Source: Luscinia megarhynchos
Lineage: Eukaryota > Chordata > Aves > Passeriformes > Turdidae
Assembly (NCBI GenBank): GCA_034336665.1
Contig: CM067570.1
Coordinates: 22,587,002 to 22,651,001, forward strand
Length of the DNA: 64,000 bases
Reading direction: 5' to 3'
Under the pieces are notes generated by a model that saw nothing but the letters and a program-made list of their open reading frames with translations, had not been told where the DNA came from and searched no databases. A program made the position numbers and the translations under genes. Shown piece by piece: positions 28,201 through 43,200 of the stretch (position 1 is the first letter of the stretch; each line of letters opens with the position of its first letter).

Positions 28201-31200
28201 TTCATTGCATACATCAGCACATTGATAATTTAGTCCTCGTGAATATTGGAAAGGCTTTCACCTTCAGGAGCTGCATTGCAGTATAACTACCAATATAATC
28301 ATGTTATTCTCTCAATTTGCAAAAGTAGTGGGCACTAATAAAACCACAAGGTGTTGTGAGCTGCTGTGACAATTACCATATGGTTTGTCTTTTGGGGAGT
28401 TCACTGAATGGCTGCAGCAGTGTATTTAACAGAGAACTGATAAAATCAACAAGCACAAAGAGGAAGAAATGATTCAAAGTCTGTCACCACATAGAAAATC
28501 GCTGAGCTATGTTAAAAATCATTTGGCCACAAAGTGGTGCTAGCAGCTCTCCTTTACCACGTCAAGCACAAAGCACACAGAAATGGAGCAGCAGGCAGGC
28601 AATCAGTGCCAGCACACCCCACTGGAACATGAGCTCCCAAATGTGCCTCTTCTCCCAAATCTGGAGAGGGGGAGCTGGGAAAGTCCTTGCAGCAGTGGGG
28701 GCAGGAGGGTTCTTTTAATGTCTGTGAGGGTTGAGGGGTTTTTTCCCCAGTTATGATTTCCTGGGTTTGTTTATCATCTTAATAATTTTGCAAACTAGTG
28801 AGAATGTTTTAAGAGGTTTTACCTCTTAGCAAGGTCAAGTCCAACATAAGATACCAGCTTGAGAACATGATAATATTAATGAATCTTTCTCTTTCCTCCT
28901 CTCAGCCCAGTCCCATTAATTAGATGCTAGGCCTGTAAATCCCTCTTAGACTGGGCTCTGAACAATTCAAAAACCATTTCTCCTGTTCAACCTAATGCAA
29001 CAATACATGAAAGTAAACACACTGTGTGAAGCGGTTCAGACATTGGAAATTTCCTCTTTCTCACTCCCTGGGAGAACAATTACACTTGCTCTGCATAGCT
29101 ACTGCACACCAACACTGCTCTGAGCTACAGTAAACTTATAAAATGTTACTTGAAAAGATTGATTTACGCTACTTTAGAACAGGTTCCTCCTTTATTCTGT
29201 TTTCAACATCTGCAGTTCAGTGCTGCAAAAATTAATGCCCATAACTCACAGCTTTGCCAATTGTATTTTCTTAGGCAAAACCAACATGCTCAGTAATATC
29301 CCCTTCAAGATTTTCATTTCCCTCTGCTAGGACATGCTGGTAGTAAGAAAGGTAGAAGGCTAAAGATAAGATGCTCTGAATCATTATTCCCACAGATGCA
29401 TAACAAAAATATTGAATGTTAAACACTTTTAAATGACCTCATTAAAAAAGGTAATTAATTATAATGGTATGAATGATCTATGTCATAATGTATGGGAGAA
29501 GAATGATAGGCAAAACTGCAATAAGTGTTATTATTATAAGTTAGTTTCTAGATACTCAACCATGAAAAGGATCATTATACAAAATGAAAATGTATATTGT
29601 TTTCCTTTCTGCACTTACATCCTAATTTCTAATCCAGACAGCAAATTACAAGAATAGCCTGTGAAAATGAAATGTAGGGAAGATTAATGATTATTTGGTT
29701 AAAATTCAGCAATGCTTTAGAACACCTATTGTTGTGGGAGTCTCTCTCTCTCTGAAAACACTCCACAGTGTACTCATTTACTGATTTAGCTGTTTTTCTT
29801 GTGCCCAAAGGTCTGTTCAGAAGAATTTATCTTCACGTGCTTATCTTCCCTTAACAAAAATGACATGCAGACATGCTGCTTGGAGAAGCATTAGAAATAT
29901 TATTGTATTGTGTTTGCATGACAGCCTTGAAGCAGTTAACTTAATTATGCAAACAGGCAAACATGTGACATTTAACTACAAAGCTTACAAGGAAACAGAT
30001 CTGTGAACAAGCAGAAGCCCCTTACAATCAACACAATAATCTTTTAAAAGACATTTACTTTTACTGGAACAGTTTCTGGATGAAAAAGGCCTCCTTGGTC
30101 ACCTGGGTTATCCAAATTCAATTGCATAAAAATTATATCCAGGGGAATGGTCCTGACCCAGCAACAGCACTTACTGATGACAGCACAGTTCAGTTGCCTG
30201 AAAAAGGTTCTAAATACTGGCAATTTATTTCATACTAAGATCCTGTCTTCTCATAGCAACATTTTCTTTAATCTCATCTTGCTTTTATAAGCGGCTGTAA
30301 CAGATTTATTCTCTGGAAAACTGATGCTAACTATGAAAGAAGAATTTTCAATTACTTTTAAACACAAGAAATAAATGAGCAAATACCTCTTCCAATCATG
30401 CACTCAGTTCACTGATAATTAATTATAGTAGAAATGGCTGGGGTTTTATCCTTTATAAGCATTAAGATTTGTTATTATTCTAATAAAATTCCCTTTCTTT
30501 ATTTTTCACCACAGGATTTTACATGTAAATTACCATTGTGGAACTTGATCACTAAATTGAAAAACCAACTAAGCAACATCAAGGGTTATTCTTCTTTAAC
30601 TTATGGGCAGCTTTTAAATTTTAAATGAAGAAAAAAAATCTGAGAAATATTGAGGCCTTGCATTGAAAGAAGTAAAATTGCTGAAACAATTTAGTCATAT
30701 AGAGATATATATCTCATATACATATAGAAAATATCTGTTTGTTCAATGCCCAGGTTCATGTTTTGCTACTCATTTTTGAAGTTGGTTCACCAACCAATTA
30801 TTGTATTTCTTACTTTCACTTTGACTTCCATTTCTTCAAGTTCCTGAAGTAACTCTTCATTTTCCAATAGTGATGAGCCTAAGTTTTGCTTCTGAAAGTA
30901 ATCTCTGATGTTTTTCTTATACCAAGATGTTACCTAATTAAATAATAAAAACAACTCAGTGAGAAGTTTGAGAAGCTATTGTCCATTTTTTAAAATATGT
31001 ACAAGACAGTTAAATTTCTTAAAAAAGCTCACTTTTCCATTCCTTTAATTTTTCATTCTTAATGTTCATGTTTTTATTTAAATGCTTGCATAACAAATGC
31101 AGAAGGACTAATGCCAAAGCAAGCACATAGTGGATGTATATGACAAAGCAAACAAAAATGTATTCATCAAGTATGACCACATTGTAAATTAACACAAAGA

Positions 31201-34200
31201 AGAAACAAGTTACACACATAGAATAAATACATGTTTTTTGATACCATAAAGATATGTTCTCCCTTGACATACAGCAACTTAAATATTTGCATACAGTAAA
31301 ATACTACAAATCTGAGGACTTCTAACCTAATAGAACCTCTCTATCCCTGGCTTGAAAAACCCAGTAAAGATAATGGAATGCTACTGTGTGACATAATCTT
31401 ATGTAGAATTAGAGATTTATTACATCTTACTGACTTCTTCAGCAAGCATATGCAGCACACATCTTCTGAATTCCACAGAATTACTTGCATTTATACCTGC
31501 TTAATTCATAGTAGGTACCTCTCACTTTTCTTTGTAAACAACACATGGCAAAAATTCCTGAGTGAAGCTCCACATTTTAAAATAGTGTCCTGAATTAGTT
31601 ATTGGTGTCAAGAGGGCTTCCTCCAATCTTTCCAGTCTGGAAAATCACCACTATACTTAGATCATAGGCAGCACACTAAGAATTTTTGTACTCTAGGTAC
31701 TACACATTTTAATAGCCCACTAGAGATCTTTTTATTATTATCTGCTCGTGTAGAATCCTGCAATTTTTAATACATTTAAGCAATTACAAAAAATTATAAA
31801 AACCTTTAAAATGTGTTGGAAATACTTTCAGTTACACATAAAAATGTTCACAATATGAGTCCAACAGAGCTAGTAAGGAAATTATTTTAATACTAAGCCT
31901 TCATTTAAGCCTTCATTTCTTAAGCATATCCTCCAGATGTGTACTCACTGACTGAAACATTTTTCCTGGAACATTTTTCACAGAACATTTACTATAGGTT
32001 CATCAGCATACAAATAAATGGAGTGGACAATAAAAACTGTGCTAAAAGGGAAATAAAAACTTTCCTTGTAAATTAGGGCTGGGGGGTTTTACCAGTATTG
32101 CTGTAATGTTAGGTAGAGGAAGAAGTAATTTTTTAACTCTGTTATAGCAAGGTGTTCACCCCTTTACCACTTGGCAATATTCTTTTCCTTTACAGTGAAT
32201 TTAATCAGCTGACTTCCACCACAGTTAATACCTCTGAGTGATTTCATTGTGCTACCTTAGCTCTGAAGGAATGACTGAGAATTCTTAACTTGCTTTCTAA
32301 GAAAGAAACCTACAGAATTTCACTTTCAGTGATTTTGCTGAAGGGATGGGAAAGGAGACAAGGTTAACAGAGCTGCTTGAAAAAGACAAAAGGTTTTTCT
32401 TATTTGGTTGAAATCTAAAATCGGTCCTATTTTTCAAGAATCATATTTTATCTTTCATTTACAAATAATTAATGACTAGATTAATTACTTTCTTCTTCCA
32501 AAGATAACTAATTATGCATAAAATAGGCCAATCTGCCTTTGATTTTCATTAATGAAAGAGATATCAGAAAATATGGTGCTGACACTTCTGCAAAGGAAGC
32601 TATGTAAAATAAATATACTTTCACACATTGAAAATTCTGAAAAAGAAACATGTTATAATCATGACTATCAGATCATCACATTCCAGTTAGAGATCAAAGG
32701 GAGATGCTGCATTTTCAGTTTCCTAACCTGGTAAAAAGGGATAACAACACAGGATTGTGCATCCTTCCAGGCTACACAGTTGTGCCTAGCAAAACAGAAG
32801 CAACACAAAGAGCAAGAAGCTACTCTTAGATTCTGTACAGCAGAGCATGTCTCCAGTTCTCTGCTTTCTCTGTATCCCCTTAACTCCCATTAACATCAGT
32901 CAAACATTCAAAAATTAGGATTTCCTCAAACAAAAGCGGCCCAGAAATATTTGCCTAATAAATACATTTAAGCTCTTTTTCTGTTTGCACTGTAAGACAG
33001 CTGCCAGGTTGTTTTTTACACTCTGATTTCCCTTGATGTGACCTGTCTTACCTGGTTCTCTTGTTGGTGCCACAAGCAAATTTGCAGCACCTGCTCCAGC
33101 CCCTGGCGCTGGTGCCTGAGGAATTTGTCCAGCTGCCTCCTCCTGTCCTGCAGCATCTCAAGGAGATTGTCAATCTTCAAGCAGCTGCTGTGGGCTCCTT
33201 GAATCAGCTCTGGATTTGCATTTGGCCCCTCACACTTGAATTCTTCTATGAATTGGGTTAGGTCTTGGCTTTTGTTTAGAAGAGCGAGTGACTTCTCCAA
33301 AAGTTCTGTAAGAACAGAATTTCATCAGGAAAAGAAACAGAGTGCTTTGTGATTCTAGTACCAAATTTCAAATATTTCTCAAATATTTTTCAAACTATTT
33401 CTTTGCATACATGAGCACAGTGCATTTTCATGCATTGCATGAACATGAATGCTTACTTTAGAAGATAAATACATACTAAGATATTTCAATTTGGACAGCT
33501 CTTAAGTAAGCCTACAAAGGTACAATGGTGTATACACAAACATATACACACACACACACATATAAGGGTGTACTGAGAGATGCCAAAATAAAACCCAAAA
33601 GTGTCACTGTTTTCTCAAAACTGAGTTATTTTTGATGGTTTCCCAACCTGTGGGTAAGCTGAAGTGGAATTTTCTACCTTACTTCCCTTGTGGGTCAGTA
33701 CCCTCTGCAGGTTTTCACCAATGATGCAACCTAAATTAGGTCTTTACATCCCTCACAGGCATTGGGAAAAAAAGAGTTCTCATGCCTGGGGGCTGTTATA
33801 AATAATTCAGGGGTGTCAGGAACTCTTCCCTCCTTTCTATAGTCTTTACCCAGACACATTCAGGGTTAAAATTCAGTGGACTACTCCACTTCAATGATCT
33901 ATTAGTGACATGTCTGTCTTTGCTCCAGCTCCTTTAAGTCATATAGTTCAAAATCTATTCAATAGACAATGATCAATACTTCTAAGTCTTTCAAATGAAA
34001 AGGGAATTTTTTTAGGCACAGAATAAGGAAGAAGGGGAGACAAACCAATATAAGGTATACATGAAGAAAAGTATAAAGAAAGGAATATGTGCCAGGAGCT
34101 TCCTATAAAACAACAAGAAGCAATCCTCCTGAAACTTTGATCTTCCCAGCTGAGTACTTGTAGAGGTAATTCCAGGCAAAGCACCCTAAATCCCCATCTT

Positions 34201-37200
34201 TCAGGTAGAACACTTGGGGAACAAGCAGAGTGGGAAGCCTCCAGCTCTTCAGTCACCAAGGGCTGACAGCAGAGATTAGTTTCCATGAGCTCGCTGCAAC
34301 AAGCCTGTCCATTTTACTTCTTGCCTTCCAGAAAAGTGGTATTAATCAGAAATGTTTGATTTCAGTCCATCCAAAATTTAACACACGTAGAAATGGGTAA
34401 ACAAATACATTTCATACATTTTCATCTTTTTTATTCCATTTTGAAGTGCATTTGTGTTAAAAGCTTTTTTTTAATTCCAGAGTGATAAGCGTTTGTGATA
34501 AGAAGTTAATCACATACTGGTGGAGTCAATACTGGGTCAGGGTTGTATTTTCAGCCACCTTTCTTTGAAGAGGGTGGATAGTATCCTTCTTGCAGAAAGC
34601 ACTGTTTTTTATCGAATAGCTCAATATCAGCTTTCAAATTTTTATGTGGTTGAGGTAGAATTAGAAGCCAATAAATTGCAACCACTTTCCTCCATCTGAG
34701 GGAAGGCTTACTGCCATCAAAGCAGTCTTTCTCTGGCAAATAATTTCATCTGATCCTTACAGTTATAGACCATCTTTTCAGCAGTAAATTGCTGCCAGAC
34801 ACTTCAAGTTTAAATTGATATGCAGTGAGTACTTTGTTCCCATGAAGATCAATTTTGAAGGCCCAAATCCCACATTAGAGTTATCTAAGTTTGATTCTGT
34901 ATTCAGCCTCCCAGGAAGAACACCTGGTGTTCAAGGTAGCTAAAAAAGTTTTAGCTAGTGTTCCACCAGTGAGTAATAAAGTACAATTGATATTCTGCCA
35001 AGTGTTAGCAATCATATAGCAAAATTGATTAAAATTAAAAAGATGGAGCTTTAAGACATAAAAAAATGCAGAACCATATGGAATTGCAAATGTGTCTGAA
35101 GTAGCCACATAATGAGATTAGTTCCAAAACTTTTTTCTCTTTTTGATTTGAATGTGCCACAATGTGGTAGAAGGTGCTTCACATGGAAGCTTGAATAAAG
35201 AAAAATAATTAATGCAGAAGAAACTTTATGGGCCAAGGCATGTGCAGGAAAGTTGTTGAAGGGCTAGCTTGAAACAAGGAGTTTCACATCTTTCAGCAAG
35301 TCTGCTTAAATCTATCTCACCATTACATTTTTCCAAATAGAACATTTGTGTATTTGTTATAAGTTTGGGTTTTTTTAATATGCACAGAAAGAATAAAATT
35401 ACTCCCTCAAAAAGTCAGTGCACAACCACGTGCTAAAAGGAGTGGAATACTGTTTGTACCTCTTGTATGACGCTCTTGTTGCAGAAGAAGTTCTCTCAAA
35501 GAGTCAATATTATCAAACTCTTGAGCATTTTTCAGGAAATCTTCAACTTGGTCAATTTTAACAGCAAACTGCATTAAGAAAACAAAGGATAGGGAGAAGC
35601 ACACTATAATTTTGTTTTGTATAACTACATCATAATCTCTGTGTTACTGGGAAAGTTAATGAGAATTTGTAAATTCTTGGAGAAAGGCATTTTTAGTGAC
35701 TGCCAGATCCAGATGTTTTGTGGCCTCTATGCACCTTCTGAATTGTTTTTTCCTTTGAGGTACTGATTGAAGGATCTTAGTGGACACAGTCTGTAATTAC
35801 AGTTTTTCACTTTTGTGAATCATCTTTCCCACAAAACCTCATGCCAAATCTAACTTCTTTGTATAATACACATTTTCAGGACATGATAATTGGTCGATTG
35901 TTGATCTTGGAATTCTTAGGACAGTTAGTAATCCCAGCTTCTGCAAATTATAGGTGGCACTGGCATACTGTAGAAACAAAACTATCAGGGAGAATTATTA
36001 AACTCTTCAAGTTCCAGGGTGTGGGGACAGTTGATCATGAGACTACAGAGAGTGGGCAAAAACCTGCAGAGTATGGAATCCCTCTCTGCTTTAGCTCCCA
36101 GGGTGTATCAGTGAATAAGAGAGAAAGGAGTAAACAGGGATCACACAGCTGTTCTTTTGTTTCCATCTGTACACCAAAATCTCTGGTAAAGGACTGTCAA
36201 GTTAGACTAATGTTTGCTCTTTGTGATTACTATAGCCTTATGGATATTGGGGTGTAAATCCTTCAGTGACCAATCATCAGTGCACAACTAAGTTCTTTCA
36301 ATGCCAAATAATTGTAATCATAAGGAATGAAAGATATTCTACGAAATGTCCATAGCCATGGAAATACAAATTTTAGGGTTTGGTCCAGTTCCACTTCTCA
36401 CTGGTATTTTCTGTCAAGTACAAATTTGGGAGACAACGTGACTAAAATATTTCTTCAAGTCTACATGTTTTCTTTGTTCAGCTTCATCCTGTACTATCTG
36501 AAAGGTGGAAAAGAAAGGATGCCTTCCATAAAATCCCAAGATTTTAATTTTATTGTTTGCCTCAACCTTTAGGAATGCAATGAACAACATAAAACACATT
36601 TAAATTACAGAGGTCAGAGTACCTGTACGATGAGGTTGGATTCAAAATGAGTTATTTGATTTAAATACAAACCTCCAGAGCGTTTTCAAAGAACACTGAA
36701 GTAAGTTCCAGAAGTGCCTGTCGCTTCTCTAACATAATGATGAGGGTATCCCATGCATCCCCAAGGGTCTCTGCCATGGCATCATAAACCTGACTCCTTT
36801 CTTTGTTCTCCTCTGCAACCTTGTCTGCTTCATGAAGCAGGTCCCATACTTTGTCTTCCAAAGCCTGAGAAGGAAGTATACCAAACCAAACATAAGAAAT
36901 CTGCATACAAAACCCAAAACACTGTGCTGATACTTGTGTCAGGAGGTTTTTAGAGTGGGCCTGCACAGGAGCCACAAACCTATTCCTGCTTTATTTCCAG
37001 CTCCTAGTGAGAGGTGTGTAGCTATTTCTGCATGTTTTATAGCAAGCTTCTGAATTTTATCTGCACTTAAGAGGCAATAGTTTTATAAAATTCACATACA
37101 AACCAGAGTTAAGAGAATTTATCATGTTATCTCTAATATTTACACTCCAGTGTTTTTATATCTGGAAGTGGTAGCAGTGCAGATATTTTGATTTCTCTCT

Positions 37201-40200
37201 CACAAGTCATCATATTCCATTACTGGACATTAGAAGTTTTACAAGTTTGTGAGGTAATTTACTCATAAGATTCTGATGACTACAATGCAATCCAGACAAG
37301 AGTGGTTTGAACATAAGCACATATTCTCCAAAAAGCCACATCTAAGTCATGAAATGTTTAAAGTTCAGCTTGCTGCATTGCTCAGGCTGGCCACCAAATA
37401 ATCATGCTCCATGGTCAAAACAATTCTTCCATATTTCATTCCTTTTATTAATCTCACCACAAGGAAGATAACCACTGGCACATTTACACCTTATGTCACA
37501 AATCTTTAGTCAGAAAAACTGATTAACATTTGTTTTGTGTTCTTCCCAACCTTCATCTTGGGTTTTATCATGAGCATGAATTAATAAATTGTCACTTTTT
37601 TTTTGTTATTAGAGGTGCTACCACATGAATATATAATGTGAAAAGAAATTTTTATTAGGCAATTTAAGCGACCATTCTTAAACTACAGGATTAAAAGTTG
37701 ATAAAGTAAAGCACCCTAAGAGAAGCCTTTATGATGTTTCTTTCTTGATGAGGCATAAAATTGTTACATGCAGAATAACTCTGTAAAAGTAGTGGCATTC
37801 ATTAATTATCCAGCATATTATTAATATTCTAGACCAGCTCTTTAACAAATGTAACAGGAATTAAATGAGTGTATGAGATATTAGTAGTCTCTTTGCTAAC
37901 TCAATGTAAATTATTGAGAAACATGATAGTCATAACAATGCTGGAAAAAAAAAAAAAAAGAGATAATATATTCTCAGAACTTTACACCCAAACTGCCTGT
38001 CACTAAAAGGTTAATTTTACCAAAATGACCAGACCACATTCACAGCTGTTCTGAATACACTGCAGAAAACCAGATGACATCTGAGGTAGTTCCACGTGGA
38101 ATTTCTTGGCAAAGACTAGCTTTTTAAAGAACTGACTATTGTATATTTTGAAATAAAACTAGGTATGCTTTTATCCTAATATTACATCTGTGTCAACATA
38201 TTTAAATGACACTTCAAATGCTAAATCTTTCCTAACTCTGCAAGATGAATGCTCAGGATGAATGGTGTAGGACCCAGAAGCTGATTTTCTTCTTTTAGAA
38301 GCCTTTTTTCTGAAGGGGTTGATAGTTGCCATTTATCCCTGACAGGTAGGCTCTGCTTTCTAGTAATTGATTAGCTTTGAGGCACAGCTAATCCCTAAGA
38401 TACAGAAAAAACTGGAATTGTTATCAAAAGTTATCAGTCATGCTACCTGCACCTTTTAAAATTCAGTTACTATGAGATGAATTCAAATTCAACCAAAGAT
38501 AATTAGAGGGTAAAGCAAACCAAACTGCTGCATTTAATGAAATGCAAAACTAGTGCATAAAGTAACAAAAAATAAAAGAATTATGAAACTCTTCATGTGT
38601 AATAGTCTTTTAGTGTTTAGAACTGATTAATAAAAGCTTTCAAATACAGACTTAAATTTTTCTTTAGCATGGATTGAATGTGGTTTACTCATTTGAAACG
38701 GGTGTGTATTTTGTTGCCTTCAAATAATACCTCCTGTAATGCTACAAAAAACCTAATGCAGTATCACAAGAGTAGTCATGCTGTCTCTTTCCTCAGCAAC
38801 AAAAAAAAGTTACATTTTGACAAGACAGACTAATTAAAACAAAACAAAAACAAACAAAAAAAAAAGAGAGAGAGAAATACTTTATAGGAAACTACTCTTT
38901 GTTTGAGAAACAGTTCAAATACCTAAGATGGTCACAGTGATGTTAAAGTTTCATTGCCATGAGTTCAAAATTATGCTTCCCACAACTGTCAAAGCCACTA
39001 GATACTGTGAACTTCAAAAAAATTATCCTCAAATATGTTAGTTTCTATATACTACACATATGAATAGTTTGTTTCTAAACTAGACTGATGTTACTGGTTT
39101 TCTACTTTTTATCTTTGAAATATAAACGTTTTATCAGCACAGAGTTAAGGAATAATTTGGACAGGACTCTTGGGATCATCTGTCTAACCCCTTTCTCTAG
39201 TTACCCAAGGCCTTAACCCATGAAGTCTTAAATATCCCTAACAATGGAAATTCCAGAACTTTCCACAACTTCTTCTAGAATGAATTTATTTTCATGGTCC
39301 AACTTTTTTTTTCCTAATATCCAGTTGGTATTTCCTTTCTTCCAACTTGTGTCTCTTGATCGAGAAGCAAAATTAGTATGAGGAAAAACGTGTATTTCCA
39401 TCAAAAAATGGTGACTTATGGAACACAAAATATTTCACAGAAACCTGAATTTTAATGAGGTTTTTATCAGTTCAGTGAAATTAACAGAGCTTTCCAGTAA
39501 AGACTTAATTTATTTCAAACACTATTGGAATCTCATGTTTCATTCCCTGTGAACACAAAAATTAAAAAATAGAAGAGTAGAGTACTCTTTGGACTCTGAG
39601 AAGCTGGAATGAAGCTTGATAACACAAGGAATGCCTAGCATGTGGTCAGAGAGGAGCTCATTACAACATGAAGCTTCTGTTGCTGTCAGTAAAGCCATGT
39701 CAGAAAAGCATTGCTCTGTTAAAAGAGCAAAGAATGAAGGGCAAATAATCCTTTGCCTTTCCTGAGTTGTTGTGCACTGACTACATAACTTGGAATTTTC
39801 AGAGGTGTGAACTACCCTCCCATTCTCTTAGCACTGAGATGCTGCTAAAATTAACCTTTAGTCAGTGCTAAAAGGCAGTGCTGAGATTATACAACACAAT
39901 TGTTAACTGGAAATCTGGAAAATAGTCACAAAGCTACTTCAAGACAAATACTATTTTGGTGGGGATTTTGTTCATATAAATACTGAAATTGATGATTGAG
40001 TTGAACTAACACTGAAAAAAAAAAGGATATTATTACATTTTACCTTTTCCTTTCTTTCACCAAACCTCTTGCAAAAGTCAGCTCTGGTTTGATAAAAATG
40101 TAGCTGAACTTTGCTGCTAATTGCAGTGTTGGGCACCTCAACAACTAATTGCCAATAATTCAGAAAATATTAACAAATAATTTCTTCCATAAAAAATTAC

Positions 40201-43200
40201 TGAAAAATAAGCACTTTGAAAATATTTTAGCTTGAAATAACTGAAAGGCTTATTTAAAAGAGATCAAATGCAAAAAATTAGTGTATTATATTAGTGCTTT
40301 TTGAAGAATGTAATTTTCTAATTCCTCTTGGCTATTAGCATATTAATTTCTATTTTGCAATTTATGCTCTGTGATTTAAAGTAAATAAAATAATTAGGAG
40401 CAATCTTCAGGTTCATGAGGCAAACTAATAACAGTTATGGTTTTAAACTTAAGTTTGTGGGCTAGATTCAGTTCAGTTTTGTGGTGTTCTGCCACAGTCT
40501 CTCTCATGATAAAAACCAGAACTTTGGAAGCAAACCAAGAATGCCTTATTGGGAATTTTAGCATTGCTATGGGCTCACACACACACTCTTTTTCTTGGTT
40601 GTTTTTTTTTTCCCCCAGATGATCCAGTGAGTTTTGAGAGACACAAGCAGTAAGAAATCATGTTATCTCCAAGGAGTGTTTCTGTTGGAAAGAGGAGAAT
40701 GGCAGAGAAATGTCTGTGCAAATTGCAATCTAGATCATTTTATATTCTGGAAGTTTTGTCTCAGGTTTGATTCTTCTCATTTTTCTTTTTCAATTGTGAA
40801 GAATGAGACATCCAAATGTGCATATAAATATTTCCAGCACATATAAACCTGCTCAAAGTTACCTAAAGAAGGATGAGGCAGATACAGGGAAAGAGACTTG
40901 CATGAAATCTCAGCAGCTGATGGTTTCAACAAAACTGGTGCTGCTGGTATAGTCTGATTTAGCAAAACAGAAACAGAATATATCAGCTTAGAATCAGAAC
41001 ATATTAGATGAGACTACTGAGGGGAATTTTAGCTGGATATGAACATTGTATACATGTTCTCTTTTTAGTCTCAGTTTTAATCTTGTTCAACATTTATTAT
41101 TTCAACTCCATTAATAATAACACATCTGTCTCCTAATCTGTAAACACTTGAAGTGGGGCCCTTTTCAAAAGTTGTATTCTGCTTTTTGTTTAAGAAGTAA
41201 GGTGTTCCCAATTCCTAAATTTAATGGAACAAATGTAAATCAGTAATGAATATTCTAGATTATTCTATCAAAGCAAAGTATTTTGGATATGTTTTTCTCT
41301 AGGGCCCTGAAGAGCACACACCAAGTTTTATCACTATAATTCTGAACATTAAAAGAACTTTTAAAATATTCTAGAAATTACTGTTTTTTCTTTGAACAAG
41401 TCTATTCCAATTACTGTTTAAAGTACCATCTGCCTCACTAAGTGTCAAAATGTTTGGGCTTTTTTAACCCTGTTAGCATAGCTAAGTCAAAATCAAAACC
41501 CTGAAATACTGAGCTGGATTATATTCCTTTTTCTCTAGCACCAGAAGTACTGTAAACTGATCACTGTGCCAGATTTTGTCCTACTTACACCTGTGAATCT
41601 TCAACATATTAAGCTGACAGAAGAATTTGGCCTGAATATTTTGATTATTACTAATTACTTATATTATTTATTGTAATAAATATACTGGGATGAGAATAAT
41701 GAAGTTAAAAAACAAAGGGGGTGATCAAAATCTAGAACAAGTTTACAGAAGAACATGGGATAATGCCAAAATGGACAAGTATTCCATAAATTATCCTCTA
41801 AAAGTCCATAGGTTCATCTCTACTGATTCCCAAGATGTATTTGAGTATGAATCATCTAACTCTTGCCTTAAGCAGAACTTGTTTCATGATTGAATCATTA
41901 CTCATTCAAGAATTTTTGCCTGACCTGCACAAAAGTTTAATTTTGAATTGGGTTAGTCTAATCAGCAAAGTTAAGCATATGCATATCAAGTGTGGGTATC
42001 TGTCAGGATTTATTTTCACCTTTTATTTTTTTTCCTTACAACAATAAAAAAAAATGGGAAACAATTCAAACTGCCTCTTACCCACCTTCACACAGCCAAG
42101 GCATGATTCATTATCAACTGTTAAGTGGAAAAGAATTACTATAAACAATATTTCAAAAACTGAGAATCAATCTTGGAAAAACTTTTTATGAGTGGGTTTA
42201 GTGACTTAAGACTGTGCAATTACTGACAAGTGTTCACAGCTTACTGTAAGTCACAAATGGTCATGGCTGAAAAACGCACAGCCAGGAAGAATTATAACAA
42301 CATTGCAGTCCCTTGTTATCACAGCTCATATTTTTGAGGAAGAAGTAGTCATTTTGAACTTAATTTTTTACAGAATATTCATTGATCAATGCCAAATTTT
42401 GCAAGGACCACAGGCATAAAATATTAAAGAATGAGTATTTGTTCCCAATGTATTTGGATGACAAGCATTCTTTTACAGTTTATGCATAATAAATTTTCTG
42501 ATCTTAATAGTAAAATTCTATTTGAAACTTTGTTGTTTTTTGTAAAGATGGGAATGATTCTGTTTTTTTTTCCACTCTTAAATTTTCTTTTTGAAATTTA
42601 GGAGAAAAATAATCAGCTTCTTCCTGTCATCAGTGTTTAAGAATCCAGCTATTCTGAGTTGCTCAAACAGGACACAGCAGCTTGTTCCAAGAACACACAA
42701 ATGTTGCATTGGTGACAACAAAGATGAGGCACTTGCATAAAAAAGGGAAACAAAACCATCTCTCTCTAGGATTTGGGTATTTTGCTTGGTTTTGGGTGTT
42801 TGGTGGGTTTTTTCCATAATTCTATTCTTCATACTATTCAAAATCCACCCAATGCAGTGTATTAGCCACATTCTCCATCTACTGTATTGAGTTACCTCAC
42901 ACTCTTTGGATATTGTTAATGATTGTGGAAGCACATAGTCATTGGTATTAAATCAAATGATTGATCCTATCCAAATCATGTTTGTTCTTTCAGATCCCAA
43001 GTTTATGTAATTCCCCTAAAAATTAAACAGATGATTACTGCTCATAGCTTCAAAGATGTTAGAGGAATTTATTTGTCTAACTATATAAAGTCAACCTGTC
43101 CCATAAAAACATTAAAACATTTCTTTTTAGGTGACTTTAGATTTCTCTCAGTGTCAAACACCCACATTTAAAATTATTCTGTTTTTTCAAGTGTCAGCAA

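Noticed and set aside
35841..36257. 138-codon plus-strand ORF in CCDC141 intron 3
   Set aside because: Longest antisense frame in the introns, but its translation shows no motif or repeat family and no supporting splice sites.
40591..40622. Strong acceptor-like T/C tract ending CAG followed by ATG on the plus strand
   Set aside because: No partner exon or coding signal follows; it lies antisense to CCDC141 inside intron 2.
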